DNA of 64,000 bases, taken from the NCBI RefSeq assembly GCF_009849585.1, contig NZ_VCRN01000003.1:124001-188000 (forward strand), given 5' to 3'. How positions within the stretch are numbered: the stretch's first letter is position 1; each line of letters opens with the position of its first letter. The stretch comes from Bacillus sp. ZZV12-4809 (lineage in GTDB: Bacteria; Bacillota; Bacilli; Bacillales; Cytobacillaceae). Positions 25,247 through 35,100 of this stretch are shown piece after piece. The notes beneath the pieces were generated by a model. That model searched no databases and was not told the DNA's origin. It saw nothing but the letters and a program-made list of their open reading frames with translations. Made by a program: the position numbers and the translations under genes.

Positions 25247-25991
25247 ATGATTAATGAAACACTTGAGTTAAATAAGAAAAGCTGGGATGCAGCTGCTAAA
25301 AGGTTTTATGGGAGAAATTCGCTGCCTGAATATGGGCCATTAGCGCCAACTGAAGATAATCTCCAATTGTTCGGAGATGTGCGCAGCTTAAAAATGCTGG
25401 AAATTGGGTGCGGAAGCGGGCATTCCCTTAAGTATTTGGACCAGCGGGGAGCAGGTGAATTATGGGGATTGGATCTATCCTCCAGTCAAATCGAATCAGC
25501 AAAGGCCCTTTTAGTCAAATCTTCTTCACCAGTAAAGCTGTTTGAGTCCCCGATGGAACAAAATCCTGGAATTCCTGCTGATTATTTCGATGCCGTTTTT
25601 TCTATATATGCGATTGGCTGGACAACGAACATAGAAGAGACGCTGAAAAATGTTCATTCCTATCTTAAATCTGGCGGAATGTTCATCTTCAGCTGGGAAC
25701 ATCCCCTATATAACCGGATTAAGGCTGAAAATAGAGCATTAATTATGGAAATCCTATCATGAGGAAGGCCCTTATCAGCACATTGCATGGAATCAGCCTG
25801 CCATTATGCAGCAATTTAAACTGAGTACATATATCAATCTATTAATAGAAAACGGGTTTGCGATTGAAAGGGTAATTGAAGATGTCAGCCTTACTAAGGG
25901 AGATGTTCAGCGGCATGCCAATAGCTGGTATTCCTATGAAAAGGCGAGAGCTGTACCCGCTGCTTTTATTATTAAATGCAGAAAGCTATAG
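25247..25991 (+). pseudogene. Frameshifted class I SAM-dependent methyltransferase
   Basis: The first part (25247-25762) shows the SAM-binding motif MLEIGCGSGHSLKYL, then LWGLDLSSSQIESA and DAVFSIYAIGW. It stops at TGA 25760 after ENRALIMEILS. The missing C-terminus continues in another frame as YHEEGPYQHIAWNQPAIMQQ, then LSTYINLLIENGFAIERVIEDV, and ends at 25991. A single indel near 25750-25757 separates the halves. It may be a sequencing error, but two neighbouring genes are also broken. AAAGGAG precedes the start. Substrate unknown. Confidence 0.75.
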
Positions 25992-26012
25992 AAGAAAAGG
26001 CGGAGAGACCAA

Positions 26013-26501
26013 ATGACCTATCATATTAGAGTCAGAGCAGGTGCAGTTATTATAGAAAATAATTCGATCCTGCTGATTGAGTTTCAGGATGAAAAAGGCC
26101 TTCATTTTAATTTGCCTGCAGGCGGGGTTGAACCCCAGGAATCTGTAATTGATGCAGTGATAAGGGAAGTGAAAGAAGAGGCATCTGTGGATGTGAGGGT
26201 TGGCCCATTGGCATTTGTATATGAATATGCCCCACACTTAAATGAATTTAGTTATGGGCAAATACATTCACTGGACTTAATGTTTGAATGCCAGTTAATT
26301 GAAGGCTCCATGCCTAAAATGCCATCAGCCCCGGATCCTAACCAGACAGGTGTCAGGTGGGTGCCGCTTTCTACGCTTGCCAATATAGTGCTGTATCCTA
26401 ATATGAAAGCTCACATCTTAGAATATATAAACAATAAACGAAACATAGATTTAATTGAAGAGCACACACTGGATGTGTACCCTATGGAGATGAAAAAATG
26501 A
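26013..26501 (+). CDS. NUDIX hydrolase
   Basis: 162 residues. The Nudix box is complete: GVEPQESVIDAVIREVKEEA, with the GGG turn LPAGG just before it. This gives the metal-binding glutamates for hydrolysis of a nucleoside-diphosphate-linked substrate. Substrate unknown. Start ATG with GGCGGAGAG upstream. Its stop overlaps the start of the next GNAT gene by four bases (ATGA), so both are co-translated. Confidence 0.88.
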   Translation: MTYHIRVRAGAVIIENNSILLIEFQDEKGLHFNLPAGGVEPQESVIDAVIREVKEEASVDVRVGPLAFVYEYAPHLNEFSYGQIHSLDLMFECQLIEGSMPKMPSAPDPNQTGVRWVPLSTLANIVLYPNMKAHILEYINNKRNIDLIEEHTLDVYPMEMKK

Positions 26502-27055
26502 ATGAAGAAATCATGATTGATTGCGGTGAAGTAATCCTCAGGGAATACCGGATGGAGGATGTCCAGGCACTTTTTGAAATTACGTCCCAGCCGGAAGTTT
26601 ATGAGTTTATCCCAGGGGCAAAGGCTACTCTGGAGCAGCGGGTGAACTGGATGGAGAATTATGAAATTCCAGCCAATAACAAATTCAAGTCCTCATTGCC
26701 GGAACTGAAAAATGCCGGATTTTTGAATTTGGGAATCATTTTAAAGGAAACTGGAGAGTTTATCGGCTTTTGCAATACAGGTATAAAGGATGAACTGCCG
26801 GAACCGAACAGGGAAATTGGCTATGCCATTTCAAAGCACTGGCGGAATAAAGGCTATTCCACCCTTGCTGCAAAAGGGCTGATAGGTTTTCTTTTTGAGA
26901 AAACAGCCCTTGAAACACTAAATGCTGTTGCTTTAACCAGCAATGCCAGTTCCAATAGAGTTCTGCAAAAATGCAGCTTCAAGCTTGCGGGAGAAAAAAT
27001 ATTTGATGGAGAACAGTTTTTTCATTACATTATGAAAAAAACAGATTGGGCATAG
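26498..27055 (+). CDS. GNAT N-acetyltransferase, RimJ/RimL type
   Basis: 185 residues of the Acetyltransf_3 type: VILREYRMEDVQALFEIT at the N-terminus, EIGYAISKHWRNKGYSTLAAKGL as the acetyl-CoA pyrophosphate loop, and LNAVALTSNASSNRVLQKCSF in the last third. These enzymes acetylate alpha-amino groups of proteins or small molecules. It overlaps the NUDIX gene by four bases. Confidence 0.85.
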   Translation: MNEEIMIDCGEVILREYRMEDVQALFEITSQPEVYEFIPGAKATLEQRVNWMENYEIPANNKFKSSLPELKNAGFLNLGIILKETGEFIGFCNTGIKDELPEPNREIGYAISKHWRNKGYSTLAAKGLIGFLFEKTALETLNAVALTSNASSNRVLQKCSFKLAGEKIFDGEQFFHYIMKKTDWA

Positions 27056-27067
27056 ACAAGTGTCAAA

Positions 27068-27095
27068 GACACCCGCCAATCAATATGGGGGTGTC
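27068..27095. terminator. Hairpin between convergent genes
   Basis: GACACCC and GGGTGTC pair around a 14-base loop. The U-tract is weak (CCGTTATTTTG). It probably serves both the GNAT gene and the small convergent gene. Confidence 0.45.
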
Positions 27096-27106
27096 CCGTT
27101 ATTTTG

Positions 27107-27247
27107 TTATAAATCAGATTTAGGATTTGTATTAAATGTCCCGTTTTTATTTTCCTTTTCATGGCCCCGCACCTGGTCTCCGCCATTTCCTTTTTCATGC
27201 ACCTTTTTGCCGCCGAGCTTTACATTTGGATATTCTTGTTCCCGCAT
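27107..27247 (-). CDS. Small hydrophilic protein (46 aa)
   Basis: MREQEYPNVKLGGKKVHEKG followed by an Asn/Gly/Lys-rich tail; no hydrophobic segment. ATG 27247 has an excellent GGAGGTG eight bases upstream, which supports translation. Composition resembles small spore or stress proteins, but I do not recognise a family. Confidence 0.55.
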   Translation of the reverse strand: MREQEYPNVKLGGKKVHEKGNGGDQVRGHEKENKNGTFNTNPKSDL

Positions 27248-27315
27248 GGTCTTCACCTCCATGTTAATTAAATTATCCATAAAGGAAAAAAATATATAAA
27301 TTTTGAGGTTTTTAA

Positions 27316-27879
27316 ATGGAAATAACACTAATCAGACATGGCAGGTCAGCGCAAATGGAAAATCACCGCATGACCAGCATGGAATACAAAAAATGGGTTG
27401 ATACCTATAACCATTTAGGGATAGCTGAGGGTGAGAGAGGTCCTGAGGATTCAATCAAAAAAGGGGCATCATCATTAATTTTACTCACAAGTGATTTAAA
27501 AAGATCAATCGAATCGGCCAGAACCTTGAACCCTTCAGCAAAGGTACAATCAGATCCGTTATTCAGGGAAATGGAATTGCCATTGCCTGACATTCATCTG
27601 ACGGGAGTAAGATTAAGACCAAACACATGGACTTTCTTATTAAGAATCCTGTGGATCTGCGGCTATTCACACGGGTGTGAATCATACATTCAAGCAAAGC
27701 ACCGGGCAAAACGAGCTTCATTAAAGTTAACTTCTTTTTCGAAAGAACATCAACATGCCGTTCTCATTGGACACGGGTTTTTTAACCTCTATATTGCAAA
27801 AGAACTTCAGAAATCCGGATGGAACGGAAAGAGAAGAACTGGTTCAAAGCATTGGAATGCAGTCACTTATGTGAAATAA
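27316..27879 (+). CDS. Histidine phosphatase superfamily protein
   Basis: 187 residues. The phosphoglycerate-mutase-like signature LIRHGRS is at the very N-terminus, the second arginine is in TSDLKRSIESA, the proton donor glutamate in LFREMELPLP, and the second catalytic histidine in AVLIGHGFFN. The protein is short and without extra domains; substrate unknown. It starts at ATG with TTGAGG about 10 bases upstream. Sixteen bases separate it from the DUF2332 gene. Confidence 0.82.
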   Translation: MEITLIRHGRSAQMENHRMTSMEYKKWVDTYNHLGIAEGERGPEDSIKKGASSLILLTSDLKRSIESARTLNPSAKVQSDPLFREMELPLPDIHLTGVRLRPNTWTFLLRILWICGYSHGCESYIQAKHRAKRASLKLTSFSKEHQHAVLIGHGFFNLYIAKELQKSGWNGKRRTGSKHWNAVTYVK

Positions 27880-27894
27880 CGGGGGCGTAAGAAT

Positions 27895-28947
27895 ATGATA
27901 AAAGCAAATATATCATCGAAATTCAAGACTTTTGGACAATTTGAATGCCGCGGTTCGAGTAATCTTTATGAATTCCTATCAAATAAAATTGCTGAGGATA
28001 ATGAATTGCTGGTTTTGGCATCAGAGGCGAGAGACGGCCAGCCTGTACCGAACTTGTTTTTTGGGGCCATACATTATCTGCTGTTAAAAGGGAAAGATCA
28101 TGAGCTTAAGGAATACTATCCAAGCCTGGAGGAGGATCCAAGAAACCCGCAGGATGCCTTCCAATGCTTTAAAGATTTCTGCAGGCTGAATTCACAAGAA
28201 ATTAAAGAGATATTAAAAACGAAAATCGTTCAGACAAATGAAGTAAGGCGCTGTGCTTACTTATTTCCCGTATTCTCATATATTTTCCAGCAGGCACAAA
28301 AGCCGCTGGCCCTGATTGAGATAGGGACAAGCGCCGGTCTGCAGCTTCTCTGGGACAAGTACAGCTACTCATATGGAACAGGAAAAATATATGGGAATTC
28401 AAACGCAGACGTTCATTTAACCTCTGAAATCAGGGGAAGAAATGTCCCGATTTTTCCTGAAGAAATGCCCCCGGTTGCATCGAGAACTGGAGTTGACCTT
28501 CATATTAATGACCTGAATAATCAGGAAGATTTTCTGTGGCTGTATTCACTTATCTGGCCTGAACACCTGGAGAGAAGAAATTTATTTGAACAAGCTGCCA
28601 AGTGTCTGAAAGAAAATCCAGTAAGACTGATTGAGGGAGATGGTGCCAAGCTTTTGCCGGGTCTGGTTAAAGAAATACCTGACGACCATTCAATCTGTGT
28701 ATTCCACACACATGTGGCCAATCAAATGCCGGCAGAAGGAAAAGAGCAACTGCTTGCTGAAATAACAGCTTGCGGGCAAAACAGGGATATTTTCCATATT
28801 TATAATAATATCCAGGACAGGGGTCTTCATCTTGATTATTTTCTTGGTACTAAGGAATTCAAGAGAATTGTCGGACATACTGAAGGACATGGAAAGTGGT
28901 TTACATGGGAATTGAATCTTTCGCACTCCGAAAATTTTGAAACTTGA
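27895..28947 (+). CDS. DUF2332 family protein
   Basis: 350 residues matching the DUF2332 layout. The N-terminal helical part contains NLFFGAIHYLLLKG. A Rossmann-like core follows, with LIEIGTSAGLQLLWDKYSY, which looks like a SAM-binding glycine motif. The acidic DLHINDLN and the C-terminal CVFHTHVANQMP complete it. The core suggests a methyltransferase-like fold, but no activity is established. ATG with GGGGGCG upstream, close behind the phosphatase gene. Confidence 0.78.
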   Translation: MIKANISSKFKTFGQFECRGSSNLYEFLSNKIAEDNELLVLASEARDGQPVPNLFFGAIHYLLLKGKDHELKEYYPSLEEDPRNPQDAFQCFKDFCRLNSQEIKEILKTKIVQTNEVRRCAYLFPVFSYIFQQAQKPLALIEIGTSAGLQLLWDKYSYSYGTGKIYGNSNADVHLTSEIRGRNVPIFPEEMPPVASRTGVDLHINDLNNQEDFLWLYSLIWPEHLERRNLFEQAAKCLKENPVRLIEGDGAKLLPGLVKEIPDDHSICVFHTHVANQMPAEGKEQLLAEITACGQNRDIFHIYNNIQDRGLHLDYFLGTKEFKRIVGHTEGHGKWFTWELNLSHSENFET

Positions 28948-29040
28948 CATCATCTGTTATACTTATCTAGGTAAGTATATATTGTTTTAACCTATTAACA
29001 GATATATCTTGCAAATATTAAGTGATAGGTGGAAATACAA

Positions 29041-29991
29041 ATGAGTCAAAAACCGTACAGAGTTTTACTTTACTACATGTATGTTACGATTGAGGACCCT
29101 GAGGAGTTCGCAAGTGAGCATAAAGCTCTTTGCAATGAACTGGGCCTTAAGGGACGTATTTTGGTTGCAAATGAAGGCATAAATGGAACTGTTTCCGGAC
29201 CAGTGGAACAGACAGACCGCTATATGGAAGTAATGAAGCAGGATCCGCGCTTTGCGGAGATGGTTTTCAAAATAGATGAAGCAGATGGACATGCGTTTCC
29301 AAAGATGAAGGTTCGTGCACGTCCCGAGCTTGTAACTCTTCGTCTTGAAGACGACGTGAACCCGAACGAGCTTACAGGTAAATACCTTGAGCCAAAAGAG
29401 TTCTACGAAAGACTTCAGGATGAAGATACAATTGTCTTGGATGCACGAAATGATTATGAGTATGATCTTGGACACTTCAGAGGGGCAATCAGGCCGGATA
29501 TCGAAAATTTCCGCGACCTGCCAAACTGGGTCCGTGAAAATAAAGAACTGCTTGGCGATAAAAAGATCATTACGTATTGTACAGGCGGCATCCGCTGTGA
29601 AAAGTTCTCAGGCTGGCTTGTAAAAGAAGGCTTTAAAGATGTAGCCCAGCTTCACGGAGGAATTGTCACATACGGAAAAGATCCTGAAGTACAGGGGCAG
29701 CTATGGGATGGCCAGCTTTATGTATTCGATGACCGCATTGGCGTTCCGGTTAACCAAAAAGAGCATGTTATCGTAGGTAAGGACTACTTCACAGGCGAGC
29801 CTTGTGAGCGCTATGTCAACTGTGCAAACCCTGCCTGCAACAAAAAAATCCTTTGCTCTGAAGAAAACGAGCATAAATATATGCGCAGCTGTTCTCATGA
29901 ATGCCGCACGCATCCTCGGAACCGTTATATTGCTGAGCATGGACTTTCTGAGGCAGAAGTGGAAGAAAGATTAGAAAAAGTAAAAGCATAA
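29041..29991 (+). CDS. trhO: tRNA uridine(34) hydroxylase TrhO (rhodanese-related)
   Basis: 316 residues. The N-terminal UPF0176 acylphosphatase-like domain ([28 protein letters not shown]) precedes a rhodanese domain with the active-site cysteine in [15 protein letters not shown]. The C-terminus has a cysteine cluster ([25 protein letters not shown]) that may bind metal. TrhO makes 5-hydroxyuridine at the wobble position of some tRNAs. I chose ATG 29041, since AGGTGG lies about eight bases upstream; GTG 29029 overlaps that site. Confidence 0.93.
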   Translation: MSQKPYRVLLYYMYVTIEDPEEFASEHKALCNELGLKGRILVANEGINGTVSGPVEQTDRYMEVMKQDPRFAEMVFKIDEADGHAFPKMKVRARPELVTLRLEDDVNPNELTGKYLEPKEFYERLQDEDTIVLDARNDYEYDLGHFRGAIRPDIENFRDLPNWVRENKELLGDKKIITYCTGGIRCEKFSGWLVKEGFKDVAQLHGGIVTYGKDPEVQGQLWDGQLYVFDDRIGVPVNQKEHVIVGKDYFTGEPCERYVNCANPACNKKILCSEENEHKYMRSCSHECRTHPRNRYIAEHGLSEAEVEERLEKVKA

Positions 29992-29998
29992 GAGAATT

Positions 29999-30035
29999 AG
30001 AGCAGATTTCCTTCATGGAACTGCTCTTTTTTTTT
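29999..30035 (+). terminator. Terminator after trhO
   Basis: GAGCAG-x-TTCC and GGAA-CTGCTC form the stem, followed by nine T residues. Confidence 0.85.
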
Positions 30036-30081
30036 AAAAGCTGATATAATATTCTTAATATTTTTATGAGGCGGGTGGGGT

Positions 30082-30702
30082 ATGGATAATGTACTTTTAT
30101 TTCTTTTAATGTCATTTCTGCTAGTCATTTTGCCCGGACCAGATACTGGCATCCTGATTCAAAACACGATTTCAAACGGGAAAAAAAGCGGCATTAAAAC
30201 GATGTTTGGATCTGTCGCCGGGCTGCTTGTCCATACAATCGCTGTTGTTCTGGGCTTATCGGCCTTAATTGTAAAGTCTGCATACATTTTTACTTTTATT
30301 AAGTATGCCGGGGCACTATATCTGATTTATTTAGGCATCGTTTCGTTAGTATCTTTAAGGAACAACCAGGTATTTACTGACAGCGGGAGAAAGCTTAAGA
30401 AAAACAAATCGCATTTTCTGCAAGGGTTTTTCACGTGTGTGTCCAACCCGAAAGTAGCTGTGTTCTTTTTAACCTTTTTCCCCCAATTTTTAAGTCCTGA
30501 TGGAAACCACTTTCTGCAGTTCACTGCAATGGGCTTAATCTATACGCTTATTACCATCATCTGGTTCTTTTTCTATGTGTACTTGATCGACATCTTCAGG
30601 ACATGGCTGAAAAAGCCTGCTGTAAACAATGCAATCCAAGGCATTTCAGGTGTTGTGTTAATGGGCTTTGGCATTAAATTGGCACTTGAGAAGCAGCCTT
30701 AA
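30082..30702 (+). CDS. LysE/RhtB family amino-acid exporter
   Basis: 206 residues with six hydrophobic segments. The family motif at the N-terminus is LPGPDTGILIQNTISNGKKSG, followed by KYAGALYLIYLGI and FLQGFFTCVSNPKVAVFFLTFFP. It should export an amino acid or similar metabolite across the cytoplasmic membrane. GGCGGGTGGGG lies ahead of the ATG. Confidence 0.9.
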   Translation: MDNVLLFLLMSFLLVILPGPDTGILIQNTISNGKKSGIKTMFGSVAGLLVHTIAVVLGLSALIVKSAYIFTFIKYAGALYLIYLGIVSLVSLRNNQVFTDSGRKLKKNKSHFLQGFFTCVSNPKVAVFFLTFFPQFLSPDGNHFLQFTAMGLIYTLITIIWFFFYVYLIDIFRTWLKKPAVNNAIQGISGVVLMGFGIKLALEKQP

Positions 30703-30746
30703 GAAAAATGGACTGAATAGCCTCTAAGAAGGGAGAAGCAACTTGA

Positions 30747-31493
30747 TTATTGCTGTTCAGCCCACTTTTTAATGATTCGGGCCATAGCCTGTTTGTTGTT
30801 ATCAAATTGCTTAGCTCTGTGGCCATTTGCACCTGATGGATGAGGAAATCCGTATAAAATGGTATGTCCTGTAAGCTGGCTGGCTGTGTTTAGATGACGG
30901 ATGACCCTTTCAATGGTTATCCCCAGCGGAATTATGAGAGCATGGCTTTTAATTAGACTCAGCTCTCCAGGAAATACCTTTGTAGCATACTGGGCAAGAA
31001 TTTCAGTTTTTAAAAGATCAGGCTGGTGTCCGGTATAATTTTTGCCCCGGTAGAAAACTGGATACTTTACGACTGAAGTGGTGTGCAGGAGTGCTCTATT
31101 TTGTTCAAAAAGTGTATCTGAGCTGTCTATGCCAAGAGCATTCTGTAAACCGCATTGATCCAGCATGCTTATTAAATTTCTCCTCATTCCTCCTGCAAAA
31201 CTGGCTGCTTCCTTAGTATCTTTCAGTATTGTCTCAAGCTTCTTTTCTGCAGCTATTCCTTTTGTGAATGATTCAAAGGCAGCCCTCATTTGGCTCCATC
31301 CCGGAGTAATCCCGACGATGACAACTTTCGCATCAATATTGATAAATTCGTTGTGGGGGGCATAATATATTTCCAAATCCCCGTACTTAGATATAAGAAA
31401 ATCCCGGGTAATCAATTGATCCTTTGTCAGCGGCCTGCCTTCAGGAAGCTGCTGTATGGCCGGAAAAAACGCTGAAAACAATGAGCGCTCCAT
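30747..31493 (-). CDS. Uracil-DNA glycosylase superfamily-like protein
   Basis: 248 residues. VVIVGITPGWSQ corresponds to motif 1 of the UDG superfamily (GxxPG), and FPHPSGANGHR to the leucine-loop histidine motif (HPS). The spacing between the two fits the fold. The catalytic residue after GITPG is unclear, so the base specificity, or catalysis itself, is uncertain. The start ATG follows AAAAGGAGAA. It is convergent with lysE, with little space between. Confidence 0.65.
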   Translation of the reverse strand: MERSLFSAFFPAIQQLPEGRPLTKDQLITRDFLISKYGDLEIYYAPHNEFINIDAKVVIVGITPGWSQMRAAFESFTKGIAAEKKLETILKDTKEAASFAGGMRRNLISMLDQCGLQNALGIDSSDTLFEQNRALLHTTSVVKYPVFYRGKNYTGHQPDLLKTEILAQYATKVFPGELSLIKSHALIIPLGITIERVIRHLNTASQLTGHTILYGFPHPSGANGHRAKQFDNNKQAMARIIKKWAEQQ

Positions 31494-31594
31494 TAAATTC
31501 TCCTTTTAGTCACAGTTGTTATATGAATAATGTTACCAAATCATGAATAATAGACGCCATCTAAGAGACATTAACAAATAAAAAGGATTTTGCT

Positions 31595-32059
31595 ATGATT
31601 GGACTGCTGATAGCCACCATTCTTTTTAATACCATTGCGTTTAAAACAAACAAGCGTTTGACAAAAAATCAAATTTTACATATATGGACATTTACAATAT
31701 GTGCTCAGATGACATTTGATGTTATGATTGAGTTTAAATATTGGGGATATTGGTACTTTGACAAGAATCCCAATTGGGGAGGACTAATGGCACATATTGT
31801 GCTGGTCCCCCCGGTAAATATGATGTTTCTGAATTGGTATCCGTTTAAAGGAGATCGGATTAAGCGATTTTCTTATATCTTATTTTGGGTAGTGGCTATT
31901 TTGCTTTATGAAGTCATCGCTTTATTGCCGGAACCCTGGGGATATTTTAACTATGGCTGGTGGAGATTGTGGCATGCGGCCATACTTGACCCAATTCTGC
32001 TTGTAATAGTGGTGACATATTATAAATGGGTTAGCAGGCTTGAAAAGGAACTTAAATAA
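31595..32059 (+). CDS. CBO0543 family membrane protein (paralogue 1)
   Basis: 154 residues with four to five hydrophobic, tryptophan-rich segments. The family pattern is visible: an N-terminal helix, TKNQILHIWTFTICAQMTFDV, then YWGYWYFD and PVNMMFLNWYP. Family of unknown function common in Bacillaceae. A second member lies at 49258. AAAAGG precedes the ATG. Confidence 0.7.
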   Translation: MIGLLIATILFNTIAFKTNKRLTKNQILHIWTFTICAQMTFDVMIEFKYWGYWYFDKNPNWGGLMAHIVLVPPVNMMFLNWYPFKGDRIKRFSYILFWVVAILLYEVIALLPEPWGYFNYGWWRLWHAAILDPILLVIVVTYYKWVSRLEKELK

Positions 32060-32069
32060 TGGATAACTC

Positions 32070-32096
32070 AAAAGGGGGATCTGCACCCCCTTTTTG
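32070..32096 (+). terminator. Terminator after the CBO0543 gene
   Basis: AAAGGGGG-ATCTGCA-CCCCCTTT with following TTG. Confidence 0.8.
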
Positions 32097-32170
32097 TGTT
32101 GCATAAAATGAATTTGGGCAGATGACTATGATACAATTTTGGTATGGATTTTCCCGGGAGGAGAACATTT

Positions 32171-35100
32171 GTGGATATTAAATTGACTCACAAAATGATA
32201 AAAGAACGGTGCGGTACTGTCTCCTTCAAAAGAGGAGACGCATTTTTCAGGAATAAAAAAGTAACTATACATAAATACAATGATGATATTTGTGAAGCAT
32301 CGGTATCTGCCGGTGAAGATTTTTATGTTGAAATAGAAAAGACTTCAGGTAATGGCTTAAAAATAACATGCAGCTGTCCCAGGCTTGCATCATTTGATAA
32401 AGAGTGCCAGCACGCTGCGGCTGTATTGCTGGCAATTTATGATAGGCAGCAAACTAAAGCGCCAAACCTTTCTTCAGGCACCCTTGAAGCTTCTCCAGAA
32501 CACGCCTTATCTGATAGCCTCATGACACTTTTCAGTGAGCACGCGTTAAGGTCAAGCGGGCACCAGCTTCATTTTGAAAACAGGCAAGTGCTCCATCCTG
32601 AATTTACCTGTGTGCCTGTCCATTTAGGAAAAGGACATTATCTGTTTGCCATTAAATGCTCCATAGGCTCAATGGATGTCCTGGATATCCGGCAATTTCT
32701 CCACTCAGTTAAAGAGGGGAAACCAAGCCTATTATCCCTGACTTTTTCCTATGATCCCGCCCTCCATTGTTTCCCGCCGGAAGCGGATGCTGTCTTTCAG
32801 CGGCTGATACAGGTAATACAGGATGAATCCATTTATATCAATGCTTTAATGGAAGATTTTGATTATACAGCGAGCAAGCATATGCTCTTAATCCCGCCAT
32901 CATCATGGGAACGGCTAAAGCCTGTTTTGGCGCTCGCAGAAAAAGTGAAGCTTGAAATAACAGGTAAAACATTTGATTATATGGCATTTTCAGATGAGCG
33001 GCTGCCATTGCGATTTGATCTGGACGAAGCAAAAAATACTTATTACTTACGTGTTAAAGGACTGGAGCGGCTGCTGATCCTGGATTCGTATAGTGCTGTG
33101 GTGTCCGGCGGCAAGTTCATTACGCTCAAGAAGGATGATTGCAAGAGTCTTTATGATTTAACTCAAATGCTGGAGGCTGCCGGAAAAAATGAAATTCCGA
33201 TAGCTGCTGAACAAATGGAGATGTTTCTGGAAAAAGTGGTACCTGGATTGAGAAAGCTGGGAGATGTCCATATTTCTGAGGACATGTCACACAGGTTTAT
33301 GAAAACTCCTTTAACTGCCAAGCTGTTCTTGGACCGCCTGCGGAACCGGCTGCTGGCAGGAATTGAATTTCATTATGATAATATCGTGATCAACCCGCTG
33401 GAGGGCAGGGAGCCGAAGGGCGGCACAAGGATTATTAGAGATGTGGAATTGGAGGATGAAATTCTTCAGCTTATGGAGGAAAGTTCTTTTGCGAAGACGG
33501 ATGGCGGTTATTTTCTGCAGAATGATGAGCTGGAGTATGAATTCCTTTATCGTGTTGTCCCTAAACTGCAGAAGCTGGTGCAAATATATGCGACTGCGTC
33601 TGTAAGAAACAGGATATTCAGAGAGAATGCCAAACCGCAGATTCGGATAAAAATGAAAAAAGAGCGGACAAATTGGCTGGAATTCAAGTTTGTATTGACC
33701 GGAATAGCAGATCAGGAGATACGGGATGTGTTAGCTGCACTTGAGGAAAAACGAAAGTTCTATCGCCTGAGAGATGGCGCGCTTCTTTCATTGGAGACAA
33801 GGGAGTTTGAGGAAATCCAGCGTTTTCTGAGAGCTGTGCCCCAACAGGCGGAGGATCTGGAGAGCGGGTTAAACATGCCGATTGTATCAGGTCTTAGAAT
33901 GCTGGCTGCTGCTGGTGATCAGGAAATGTTCCTTCAAGAGGAATCCTTTAGGACATTTTTGGCAGAGCTTGAGGATCCATCAAGCCTGCAGATTTCTGTG
34001 CCGGATAATCTGGAATCGGTTTTAAGAGAATACCAGAAGAGTGGGTTTAAATGGCTAAAGACAATGGCGCATTATGGATTTGGCGGCATTTTGGCTGATG
34101 ATATGGGATTGGGAAAGACAATCCAAAGCATTGCGTTTATTCAGTCTGAGCTAATGGATATACGTGAATCTAACGGTCCTGTCCTGATTGTCTGCCCTTC
34201 ATCCTTAACATACAACTGGTTAAGCGAGCTGACGAAGTTCACTCCGGACATACAGGCAATAGTCATCGATGGAAATCAAAAAGAACGGACCGAGCTTCAG
34301 AAAGATATATCCGGAATAGATGTGGTGATTACTTCCTATCCGCTGGTGCTGAAAGATATTAAATGGTATGAGATGCAGCCATTTCACACAGTATTTTTCG
34401 ACGAAGCACAGGTATTTAAAAATCCGGTCACGCAAACAGCTAGAGCAGTAAAAAAAATCCAGGCAAAATTTCGATTCGCCTTAACAGGCACACCTGTTGA
34501 AAATTCTGCAGAAGAGCTGTGGTCTATTTTTCATGTCGTCTTCCCTGAATTGTTTGGTGGCTTAAAGGATTACAGTCATTTAACAAGGAAAACGATTGCG
34601 AGAAGGGTTCGTCCATTCATGCTCAGAAGGATGAAGGAAGATGTTCTTTCAGAGCTGCCGGAAAAAATGGAGCTGGTTGATTCCTCTGAACTGCTGCCTG
34701 ATCAGAAGAAGCTTTATGCTGCATACCTTGCAAAACTTAGAGAAGATACCTTAAAGCATTTAAATAAGGACACAATCAGAAAGAACCGCATCAGAATCTT
34801 TGCCGGTTTGACAAGGCTACGCCAGATTTGCTGCCACCCTGCATTGTTCGTCGATGGATATAAAGGAAGTTCAGCAAAATTTGAACAGCTCAAAGGGATT
34901 ATAGAAGAATCCAGATTGTCCGGCAGACGAGTGCTGATTTTTTCCCAGTTCACAAAAATGCTGGACCTTATTGGCAGAGAACTGGCCCTTATGGGTTTGC
35001 AGTTCTTTTACCTGGATGGACAGACACCTTCGGAAGAACGGGTGGAAACCTGCAGCCGATTTAATGAGGGAGAGCGCGATTTCTTCCTGATTTCTCTGAA

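Noticed and set aside
28944-28975. TTGACA promoter in front of trhO
   Set aside because: A perfect -35 is present, but no -10 lies at 16-18 bases; not reported as a promoter.
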